From assembly GCA_902796875.1 (NCBI GenBank), contig CADBQT010000197.1:1-5259 (forward strand): a stretch of DNA of 5,259 bases, read 5' to 3'. Positions within the stretch are counted from its first letter, which is position 1; each line of letters opens with the position of its first letter. The notes below the pieces were generated by a model. The model made no database searches and was not told the DNA's origin. It was given only the letters and a program-made list of their open reading frames with translations. This DNA comes from an uncultured Eubacteriales bacterium (lineage in GTDB: Bacteria; Bacillota; Clostridia; Peptostreptococcales; Anaerovoracaceae). Positions 1 through 5,259 of this stretch are shown here, piece by piece. The translations under genes were made by a program, and so were the position numbers.

Positions 1-1
1 C

Positions 2-1282
2 CTGGGAGGGAGCGCCGGGTACGGACCGATACTGGACTGGACGGAGATGGCCTATGCTGCGGACGACCAAGGGAAAGGACAGGAGGCCGGAAAGGTCCGG
101 GTGAACATCACCGTGGGAGATCACGGGTCGGTGGATGAGAAAAGAGAGAACTTCTCCCGGGAGGTGTCCTCCGGGGGGATCTGCACCCTGGCGATCCAGG
201 CCGACGACGGGTATGTGATCAAAATGCTCAAAGTCAACGGAGAGGACTTGGCCGAGGAAGAACGAAATGCTTACCTCGGTAAGGCGGAGAAGGAACTGAC
301 TCTGGAACTGCTCACCGAGGATACTTCCGTCGAGGTCGGGTTCATGGCGAAACCATCCGAAGGAGAGACCCGCTACCAGGTGACCACCGAGGCCGGGGCC
401 GGCGGATCCATCACGGAAAGCTTTGATTACTTTGGCGGAACGGAGGACAACACAGTCTTTTGGGAAGCGGGGGACGGATACGTGGTGGACCGGGTGATCC
501 TGGACGGTGAGGTTCTGGCGGACGAAACCGGCAAAGTGAAGGGATCCCGCTCATTCACCACGGGAGACCATACCCTGAAGGTCACTTTCGTGGAAAGCCG
601 GCAGGCGGTGAAGGGAGAGGCGGTAAGAAGTACAAAAAACGCCACCTCGGAACCGACGGCCGACATCGGCCTTCCTGATGCTGTTGGTGCTGATCCCGTC
701 GAGGATGAAGATCCGGATACGGAGGATGACGGCTCCGTCAACACCAGTCTTCCCGATACCGCGGATGACCAGTCTTTCGAGGAAGAGGGCACAGAACCGG
801 AGGATGACGAAGGCGCCGGCACCAGTCTTCCTGAAACCGTTGATGATGAGTCTGCCCAGTACGAAGATCCGGATACAGAGGATGACGGGTCCGGCGACAC
901 CAGCCTGCCGGATGAAGGGAGGAAATCCGACGATACAAGTATGCCGGAGAGCGCTAGTCAGTCCGGTGATCCTGATGAGCCTGCGGCCACTGAAGACAAC
1001 TCGTTGAGTGACAACACGGGTCAGCCTGACGCCAAGACTGAGGGAGTATCTGACGATCCGTCGAGTCCGTCATACCCGGAAACAGCTCAGACGGGTACCC
1101 ATCATTCGGAAACTCGGGAAAGCCCAGTATCAGATGGTGAGACAGCGGCTACGGAGAAGTCTTCGGGATCGTCGGCAGGGTATGAGCCAAAGACCGGTGA
1201 CTCCTTTCCCCGGACCGGCGCAGGACTTATGATCATGTCCGCACTTTTGATCCGGACACTGACGGGAAGGAGAAGAACATGA
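2..1282 (+). CDS. Sortase-anchored surface protein with InlB-like domains and acidic repeat stalk (5' partial)
   Basis: The frame is open to the window edge. The first in-window ATG (47) lies inside a signal-peptide end (MAYA, then ADD; likely cleavage near 58/59) and has no properly spaced ribosome binding site, so the true start is upstream. In order the protein shows: InlB B-repeat-like domain A (95-343, with HGSVD and DDGYVIKMLKVNG); domain B (374-589, with TTEAGAGGSIT and GDGYVVDRVILDGE, ending KVTF); and a Asp/Glu/Ser/Thr/Pro-rich stalk of about 195 residues (590-1180) with 26-residue repeats. It ends in PKTGD and FPRTG, a hydrophobic stretch, RRRT and TGA. Such proteins are normally exported by Sec, cut by sortase at the TG motif and linked to peptidoglycan; the InlB-like domains are usually structural or adhesive. 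The ligand is unknown. The stop overlaps the next gene's start, indicating co-translation. Surface anchoring is likely; an adhesin or scaffold role is inferred. Confidence 0.88.
   Translation: MGGSAGYGPILDWTEMAYAADDQGKGQEAGKVRVNITVGDHGSVDEKRENFSREVSSGGICTLAIQADDGYVIKMLKVNGEDLAEEERNAYLGKAEKELTLELLTEDTSVEVGFMAKPSEGETRYQVTTEAGAGGSITESFDYFGGTEDNTVFWEAGDGYVVDRVILDGEVLADETGKVKGSRSFTTGDHTLKVTFVESRQAVKGEAVRSTKNATSEPTADIGLPDAVGADPVEDEDPDTEDDGSVNTSLPDTADDQSFEEEGTEPEDDEGAGTSLPETVDDESAQYEDPDTEDDGSGDTSLPDEGRKSDDTSMPESASQSGDPDEPAATEDNSLSDNTGQPDAKTEGVSDDPSSPSYPETAQTGTHHSETRESPVSDGETAATEKSSGSSAGYEPKTGDSFPRTGAGLMIMSALLIRTLTGRRRT
671..904 (+). repeat. Three tandem 78-nt (26-residue) acidic repeats in the stalk of the first gene
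   Basis: Units start at 671, 749 and 827 with exactly the same period. Each begins LPD or LPE and contains an acidic core such as EDPDTEDDGS (units 1 and 3) or TEPEDDEG (unit 2). Units 1 to 3 end NTS, GTS and DTS. Together they hold 32 Asp/Glu and no Lys/Arg in 78 residues. A shortened 12-residue unit (LPDEGRKSDDTS, 905-940) and a MPES echo follow. The units have diverged at nucleotide level, so this is an older in-frame duplication; the constant period suggests purely in-frame expansion or contraction. The probable role is an extended, negatively charged wall-spanning spacer. Confidence 0.9.
1187..1279 (+). other. C-terminal cell-wall sorting signal of the first gene
   Basis: The encoded tail reads PKTGD (1187-1201), then FPRTG (1205-1219), a hydrophobic run AGLMIMSALLI, and the positive tail TGRRRT. 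This is the three-part layout of sortase substrates. There is no canonical LPxTG: PKTGD matches the TGD-type motifs common in Clostridia surface proteins and corresponds in position to AKTGD in the third gene, while FPRTG is an LPxTG-like alternative directly abutting the hydrophobic stretch. Which Thr-Gly bond is cut cannot be told from sequence. Confidence 0.8.
1267..1272 (+). promoter_or_regulatory. Shine-Dalgarno site for the second gene, inside the end of the first
   Basis: AAGGAG lies 6 bases before the ATG at 1279, within the Arg-rich tail codons of the upstream gene. With the ATGA overlap (start 1279-1281, stop 1280-1282) it supports translational coupling and fixes the start of the second gene. 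Confidence 0.85.
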
Positions 1283-2769
1283 GGGAGAAGCGACGACTTT
1301 CTGACGTAAGGCTCGCTCACCCCTCGTTGTCTGTGGCCGTTCTCACGCTGGCTCTGCTGATCGCCGGGGGCAGTCTTGCCCCTACGGAGGAAGCTTTCGG
1401 CGTAACGGTGCCCAGACTCCTCATCGACGGGCGGTCCACCGGTCCGTGGGATCCGGCAAAGGCAACGGTATCCGGGAGCATCACCCCATCCAGAGGCCAG
1501 GAGATCTTCCTTCTGGCAGAGGATCGGAGGACGGTTCTGGGAAAAACGACCGTACCCGATACGGGGAATATGGGAACGTTTCGGATCCGGATCCCGAAGG
1601 CCTGTTTCGGCAAAAGCAGCAGGAAGAAGTTTTTTGTCAAATCGGGAGCGGTCCGGGGCGTGACGGCATCCCCACCGGAAGGGATCACTGTACAGGTGAA
1701 GGTAGCGAAGAAAGCCTCCAGAAAAAAGCAGGCCATAAAGACGACGAAGTCGATTTATACCCTGTATGCCTACGGGAAGTCAGCGAGGCTGGGGGCAAAA
1801 GCCACTTCCGGCGGGAAACTGAAGATCACCTCATCATCTGCTTCCGTGGTCTCCGTCACGGCAAAAGGAGTTCTGATCCCCAGATCGGCAGGCACAGCGA
1901 AAGTGAAGATCGTACAGAAAGGAACCGACCGCTATCACAGGGCATCGAAGACGGTGACCGTAAAAGTGATCAAGAGGAAGCTGGTGTTGCCCGGGAAGAA
2001 CCGGATCGAACGCAGCCTGCTGGCGGATCCGTCCGGTCTTGGGATCAGGATCCCATCCGGAGGAAAGGTGATCTACCGATCCAGTAAAAAGGATGTCGCT
2101 TCCGTGGACCGCCGGGGACGGATCTATCCAAAGAAGAAGGGGAAAACGATTCTGACCGTCACGGTGAAGGAAACAAAGAAATATCGAGGCGCAACGAAAA
2201 CGATTACCCTGGTGATCCGCAAGCCTACGGCTGGGGAGGGAAGAGCAGCCGCCGTCGCCTGGGCGAAAAAGATCGCAGCCGATGACCGGTTCACTTACGG
2301 CGGTGGGAGCATCGCTCACAGTAACGGATGCTACTACTGTGGAACCAACGGCGCAAAGGCAAGACGGGCCAGAGGGACCCGATGGTCCGACGGATATAAT
2401 GGTAAATCCTGGAAGAGGACTTACTGTTGCAATCCTTTCATCCACGCAGCCTATGCTCATGGCGCGAAGGATCCGGCCATGCTCCGGTCATGTCGGAAGA
2501 AGAGGGCCATCGACATGACCAGATCCTCCTATCGTTCGATGGGATGCTTTCGGAGCCTTGGTAAACCGGATTTTTCCGAACTGATCCCTGGGGATATCTT
2601 CGTCAACAGTTACCACGTTTGGATGTACTGCGGCGGGAATGAACTGGTGGAAGCCACCTCTTTTGGCGGTGGGAAAAAGGCCTGGAGCAGGGATTCCATC
2701 CGGGTGACCGGCGGAGCGAAGAGGTGGTACCGGTCCTGCCGGTTCGTGATGAGGTATACAGGGCATTGA
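1279..2769 (+). CDS. Secreted protein with basic Ig-like domains and C-terminal NlpC/P60-like cysteine hydrolase domain
   Basis: This is a complete 496-residue protein. Residues 1-41 form a signal peptide (MREKRR, hydrophobic core about 17-34, probable cleavage after AFG at 39-41). Residues 42-143 look like a beta-sandwich. Residues 148-232 and 234-315 resemble bacterial Ig-like (Big_2-type) domains: SSSASVVSVTAKGVL and RSSKKDVASVDRRGRIYP match the usual 'S..VASVd..G.i' pattern. Residues 145-316 carry 45 Lys/Arg and only 6 Asp/Glu. The C-terminal domain (about 320-496) has the papain-like NlpC/P60 layout: WAKKIAADDRFTYGGG, YCCNPFIHAAYAHG (probable nucleophile C384), LIPGDIF and HVWMYCGGNELVEA (probable H446), with E458 at the usual third polar position. 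The domain contains eight cysteines. Members typically cleave peptidoglycan stem peptides or related amide bonds; the substrate here is unknown. There is no sorting motif, LysM or membrane anchor, so it is released or held by charge or by its Ig-like domains. It overlaps the first gene by 4 bases. Confidence 0.88.
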   Translation: MREKRRLSDVRLAHPSLSVAVLTLALLIAGGSLAPTEEAFGVTVPRLLIDGRSTGPWDPAKATVSGSITPSRGQEIFLLAEDRRTVLGKTTVPDTGNMGTFRIRIPKACFGKSSRKKFFVKSGAVRGVTASPPEGITVQVKVAKKASRKKQAIKTTKSIYTLYAYGKSARLGAKATSGGKLKITSSSASVVSVTAKGVLIPRSAGTAKVKIVQKGTDRYHRASKTVTVKVIKRKLVLPGKNRIERSLLADPSGLGIRIPSGGKVIYRSSKKDVASVDRRGRIYPKKKGKTILTVTVKETKKYRGATKTITLVIRKPTAGEGRAAAVAWAKKIAADDRFTYGGGSIAHSNGCYYCGTNGAKARRARGTRWSDGYNGKSWKRTYCCNPFIHAAYAHGAKDPAMLRSCRKKRAIDMTRSSYRSMGCFRSLGKPDFSELIPGDIFVNSYHVWMYCGGNELVEATSFGGGKKAWSRDSIRVTGGAKRWYRSCRFVMRYTGH

Positions 2770-2814
2770 TGTAGAAATAAATGGTAATAATGGATATAAA
2801 TAACATTACATCAA
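2766..2814. repeat. Perfect 8-bp inverted repeat spanning the gap before the third gene
   Basis: TTGATGTA (2766-2773, overlapping the stop codon of the second gene) is the exact reverse complement of TACATCAA (2807-2814), with 33 bases between. Half-site centres are 41 bases apart, close to four helical turns. The -10-like hexamers lie between the arms. It could be an operator for a dimeric or looping regulator, or a weak mRNA stem-loop just before the Shine-Dalgarno site. Chance occurrence is not excluded. Confidence 0.45.
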
Positions 2815-2835
2815 CAAAAGGAATTGAGGTGAGAG
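2770..2835 (+). promoter_or_regulatory. AT-rich intergenic gap, possible promoter or leader of the third gene
   Basis: This short gap is far more AT-rich than the flanking genes. It holds -10-like hexamers (AATAAT at 2786-2791; TATAAA at 2795-2800), but none has a good -35 at 16-18 bases; the best -35-like hexamer, TTGATG at 2766-2771, is spaced 14 and 23 bases from them. No GC-rich hairpin followed by a T-run is present, so there is no intrinsic terminator and read-through from the upstream pair is possible. A separate promoter for the third gene is plausible but not resolved. Confidence 0.3.
2826..2832 (+). promoter_or_regulatory. Shine-Dalgarno site for the third gene
   Basis: GAGGTGA matches seven consecutive bases of the AGGAGGTGA consensus. 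It is followed by two adjacent in-frame ATGs at 2836 and 2839. From the GAGG core the spacing is 6 bases to the first and 9 to the second, so either could be used; the product differs by one Met. Confidence 0.85.
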
Positions 2836-5259
2836 ATGATGAACAAAGAACAAAGAAAAAAAGTGGATGTAAATGGGTCGGAAGGGCGATCGGGCCGAAA
2901 AGGGTTTCCCGCCTGGGTCGCAGCAGTTGCAGTCATTCTTATGATGACAACCACTGCCTTTGGAGCAGGCTATCACGTGACCGTAAGCGGAGGAAGCGGG
3001 ATCGAAGATGTGGCGACGGTGGACGATGAGTACGTGGACAGCCTGACGGATATCCGGATGTCGGGATTCGACGGAAGCCAGACCACCTTTTCCGGGACAG
3101 GGTGGAAAGAGGGTACGGTAGTGGACGTCAGCACACAGGTGGAAAATCCGGGAGTATATAAACTGATCGGAGGGGTTTCTGAGGAGGATCTGGAAATCCG
3201 TTATCCCGACTACCTTCAGATCGGCTCAAGGAAATACGACGTGGTATTGAAGGTGGATTCCTGCATAGCGGATGGGGAAAAAACCCTCTTCGCTGTGCGG
3301 AAGGACATAATCAATATCCAGATGGGGACCGCAGTGAAGGAAGTCACCCTGACCAATGAGGATCAGAAAGGGTCCAAGGAGGTCGGCTACGAAGTGTTCA
3401 TCTACGAAAGTGGAACGACGACACCGGCGGTTATCCCAAATCTTCATGCAGGCATCATCGATCTGGACCTGACTTCCCATGAAAACGGAGCAAGATCCAC
3501 CGAGGTGGTGAAGGTGAATGGGTTTGCAGCAGACAGGGACAACACCTGGATCAAAAATGGCGTCCAGGGAAAGATCAGCTATAACGCAGGAAACTTTGCC
3601 GGGACTGGGGCTAGCAGCAACGACGCCAACGTCTTCATCAAAGCGGATCAGCTGTCCCAGGGAAGCAGTTATTCCGGTTACTATGCCTGGATCCTTAATT
3701 CCGGGACCGCAAGTCCAAGGGGTGGCATGGCGATTCGATTCTTTGCTCCGGGATTTCCTGTTCACTACACCACCGACGGCCATGGCAGTGTGGATCCGGA
3801 AGAAGAGAAGAGGATCGGGGGAGAGAATCCCACCGGATCGAAACAGACTCCGGATGAAGGTTATCGATTTTCCCACTGGACGGCAGACCGGACGGTCCGT
3901 CTGGAGGACGGGACGATGATCGAAGAGAGAAAGACCCTTACCGAGGACCAGATCCGCCGGGTGGTCCTGGAGGGAGAAATGACCTTCACCGCCCACTATG
4001 AGCCGGTCTGGAAGATCACCACGGAGGCGGTCAAGGGAACGATCACTCCGACGGAAGAGAACATCCCCACCGGAGAGAATCGGGTGGTGACCTATACCCC
4101 TGATGAGGGACATCAGCTGGCGGAACTCGTGGTGGACGGTGAGAATAAAAACATCCGGGAGCATCCGGTGTCCTACCGGTTCACCGATCTGGATGCAGAC
4201 CACCACGTCAGAGCGACTTTTGAACCGATCCCGGCCCTGGAGATCACCAAGTCGGCCGACCGGGAGATTTACAACGCAGGAGAAACGGTGAAGTATACGG
4301 TGACCGTGAAACAGACTGTGGACGGAACCCAGGCGAGGAACGTGGTGATCCGGGATGTCCTGCCATCCGGCCTGGTCCTGGTCAAGGACAGCCTGAAGGG
4401 AGAGGGTTTTCAGACGGTGTCGGCCACCGACGGAGGATATGAACTTCTGATAACTGAACTGACCGATGAGCTGACCTACACCTACGAGGCCCTCACCCCG
4501 AAGGCGGCGGACGCCGGGGAACTGATCAATGTGGTGACGGCGGAAGGGGACAACGTGCCGGGGGATCCGGTGCGGGATGAAGCGAAGGTAAGCGCCTTTG
4601 CGCCGAAGCCGGTGATCGAAAAGACCGTCTCCAACGAAGAGCCTTTGTCGGGAGATACGGTCACCTACACCATCTCCGTGAAAGAAACGGAAAAGGACAT
4701 CGCCCTGTTCGATGCAGTGCTGACGGATCCTCTGCCGGACGGGTTGGAACTGGTGGAAGGAAGTCTGACGCTGACGGGGGACGAAGGGGAGGCGGAAACC
4801 GCAGATCAGGAACAGATACGGATCGCCATTCCCCGTCTCAACGAAGAAACGGTGGTGAGCTTTCAGGCAAAGGTCACAGCCAAAACCGGGGAGATCCTCA
4901 ACGAAGCTACCCTTACCGGTGAGGGCATCGATCCCCTCAAGGCCAGCGTGAAGCTGAAGGTGAAGGAAGAGCCCGCTCCCCAGGATGCAAAGGCAACGGA
5001 AGACGATACCGACAAGCCTGCAGCGGGAATAAAGGGCAAGACCATCGATGATCCAACGCCTTCTGATCCGGAGACAGCGCCTTCAGAAAGGCTCGCCGAC
5101 GGGGTGGATCCCGTCGATCCCGAAAACCCGGATCAGAGCGATCCTCACTCTGAAGAAAGCAGAGAGGCGAAAACGGGAGACCCGGTACCTCTGGCCGCCG
5201 CAGCCGCCATCTGTCTGGCCGCTCTGGCAGCTTTGATCACCATGCTGGCTGCGAGAAGA
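2836..5259 (+). CDS. Large sortase-anchored adhesin-like protein: InlB-like and DUF11-like domains (3' partial)
   Basis: 808 codons are visible and the frame is still open at the edge, but the tail (AKTGD, hydrophobic stretch, AARR) shows it must end within a few codons. Start 2836 is chosen from the GAGGTGA site; 2839 is an alternative. Residues 1-43 are a signal peptide with a long basic n-region, a core around 26-42 and probable AFG/AG cleavage. Residues about 44-309 are beta-rich and not recognised with confidence (ligand-binding head candidate; single Cys at 143). Residues 310-388 (HGSVDPEEEKR) and 392-462 (TTEAVKGTIT, DEGHQLAELVVDG) are InlB B-repeat-like. Residues 468-586 and 592-710 are DUF11-like (GETVKYTVTV, DVLPSGL; GDTVTYTISV, DPLPDGL), each with Lys, Asp and Asn placed for a possible isopeptide bond. 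Residues 711-777 are an acidic Pro/Asp/Glu linker. The layout (head, rigid stalk, linker, wall anchor) fits an adhesin; the ligand is unknown. The strong start and AT-rich gap suggest it may be expressed apart from the upstream pair. Confidence 0.88.
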   Translation, partial: MMNKEQRKKVDVNGSEGRSGRKGFPAWVAAVAVILMMTTTAFGAGYHVTVSGGSGIEDVATVDDEYVDSLTDIRMSGFDGSQTTFSGTGWKEGTVVDVSTQVENPGVYKLIGGVSEEDLEIRYPDYLQIGSRKYDVVLKVDSCIADGEKTLFAVRKDIINIQMGTAVKEVTLTNEDQKGSKEVGYEVFIYESGTTTPAVIPNLHAGIIDLDLTSHENGARSTEVVKVNGFAADRDNTWIKNGVQGKISYNAGNFAGTGASSNDANVFIKADQLSQGSSYSGYYAWILNSGTASPRGGMAIRFFAPGFPVHYTTDGHGSVDPEEEKRIGGENPTGSKQTPDEGYRFSHWTADRTVRLEDGTMIEERKTLTEDQIRRVVLEGEMTFTAHYEPVWKITTEAVKGTITPTEENIPTGENRVVTYTPDEGHQLAELVVDGENKNIREHPVSYRFTDLDADHHVRATFEPIPALEITKSADREIYNAGETVKYTVTVKQTVDGTQARNVVIRDVLPSGLVLVKDSLKGEGFQTVSATDGGYELLITELTDELTYTYEALTPKAADAGELINVVTAEGDNVPGDPVRDEAKVSAFAPKPVIEKTVSNEEPLSGDTVTYTISVKETEKDIALFDAVLTDPLPDGLELVEGSLTLTGDEGEAETADQEQIRIAIPRLNEETVVSFQAKVTAKTGEILNEATLTGEGIDPLKASVKLKVKEEPAPQDAKATEDDTDKPAAGIKGKTIDDPTPSDPETAPSERLADGVDPVDPENPDQSDPHSEESREAKTGDPVPLAAAAAICLAALAALITMLAARR
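4237..4965 (+). repeat. Two tandem DUF11-like domains in the third gene
   Basis: The two copies (4237-4593 and 4609-4965) align at protein level. Shared landmarks are EITKSAD/IEKTVSN, a G(E/D)TV.YT..V strand, the D(V/P)LP(S/D)GL turn followed by VKDSL or VEGSL, and LINVVTAEG/ILNEATLTG near the end. The Lys-to-Asp distance is 35 residues and the Lys-to-Asn distance 93 in both copies (K472/D507/N565 and K596/D631/N689), with a 124-residue period. Nucleotide identity is low, so the duplication is old. DUF11-like domains are stalk modules in many surface proteins. Confidence 0.8.
5167..5259 (+). other. C-terminal cell-wall sorting signal of the third gene
   Basis: AKTGD (5167-5181) is followed by PVPL, an Ala/Leu/Ile-rich membrane-spanning stretch and AARR at the last codon of the window. 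It is the same TGD-type layout as the first gene, suggesting both proteins use the same sortase. A few more tail residues and the stop codon should lie immediately downstream. Confidence 0.82.

Noticed and set aside
427..900. Minus-strand Ser-rich open frame over the acidic repeats
   Set aside because: It is the antisense shadow of the GAT/GAC/GAG/TCC-rich stalk repeats; the Ser-rich low complexity mirrors the Asp/Glu codons.
671..940. CRISPR-like array from the regular 78-nt spacing
   Set aside because: Units are in-frame protein repeats with no constant direct repeat alternating with unique spacers.
1446..2087. 213-residue plus-strand frame within the second gene
   Set aside because: It is an out-of-frame reading of the Ig-like region, with no ribosome binding site and biased composition, while the real frame shows a signal peptide and domain motifs.
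2766..2814. Intrinsic terminator after the second gene
   Set aside because: The stem is AT-rich, the loop is 33 bases and no T-run follows, so it does not fit a rho-independent terminator.
2856..2862. Run of seven A near the start of the third gene as a phase-variation tract
   Set aside because: It is short and encodes ordinary Lys codons of a signal-peptide n-region; seven A is too weak to claim slippage control.
2781..3029. Small 82-residue frame starting in the gap, possible leader peptide
   Set aside because: It has no Shine-Dalgarno site at a useful distance and runs about 190 bases out of frame through the signal peptide of the third gene, with an Arg/Ser-rich shadow composition.
3226..4206. 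326-residue open frame on the minus strand
   Set aside because: It lies wholly inside the well-supported third gene, has no recognisable domains or export signal, and is explained by the GC-biased codon pattern of the plus strand leaving few antisense stops.

Overview
The window looks like a fragment of a Gram-positive (monoderm, probably gut- or mucosa-associated Clostridia-type Bacillota) genome of fairly high GC content. The evidence is three consecutive plus-strand genes for exported surface proteins. Two of them end in sortase-type cell-wall sorting signals (a TGD-type motif, a hydrophobic stretch and an Arg-rich tail). Shine-Dalgarno sequences are strong, and the domains (divergent InlB B-repeat-like, bacterial Ig-like, DUF11-like, NlpC/P60-like) are typical of large extracellular proteins in such bacteria. 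Genus cannot be assigned from the sequence.

Layout: (1) 2-1282, a wall-anchored protein cut at its 5' end. The window starts inside its signal peptide, and two InlB-like domains are followed by a long Asp/Glu/Ser/Thr-rich stalk containing an exact 26-residue-period repeat and then a sorting signal. (2) 1279-2769, complete and joined to gene 1 by an ATGA stop/start overlap. It encodes a secreted protein with no visible anchor: very basic Ig-like domains followed by a Cys-rich NlpC/P60-like cysteine hydrolase domain. (3) A 66-base AT-rich gap (2770-2835) with an 8-bp perfect dyad but no convincing terminator. (4) 2836-5259, a large wall-anchored adhesin-like protein that is open at the window end. 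It has a signal peptide, an unassigned beta-rich N-terminal region, two InlB-like domains, two DUF11-like domains with Lys/Asp/Asn placed as in isopeptide-bonded adhesin domains, an acidic linker and a sorting signal. Its stop codon lies just beyond the window.

Working model: the locus builds part of the cell surface. Genes 1 and 2 are translationally coupled and strongly opposite in charge (acidic anchored stalk, basic secreted hydrolase), so gene 1 may hold the enzyme at the wall; this is inference. Gene 3 shares an ordered pair of InlB-like modules with gene 1 and is probably a related adhesin or stalk, possibly separately controlled through the dyad-containing gap. No sortase, RNA gene, mobile element, CRISPR array or phage gene is visible. 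The minus-strand open frames are shadows of the coding strand.
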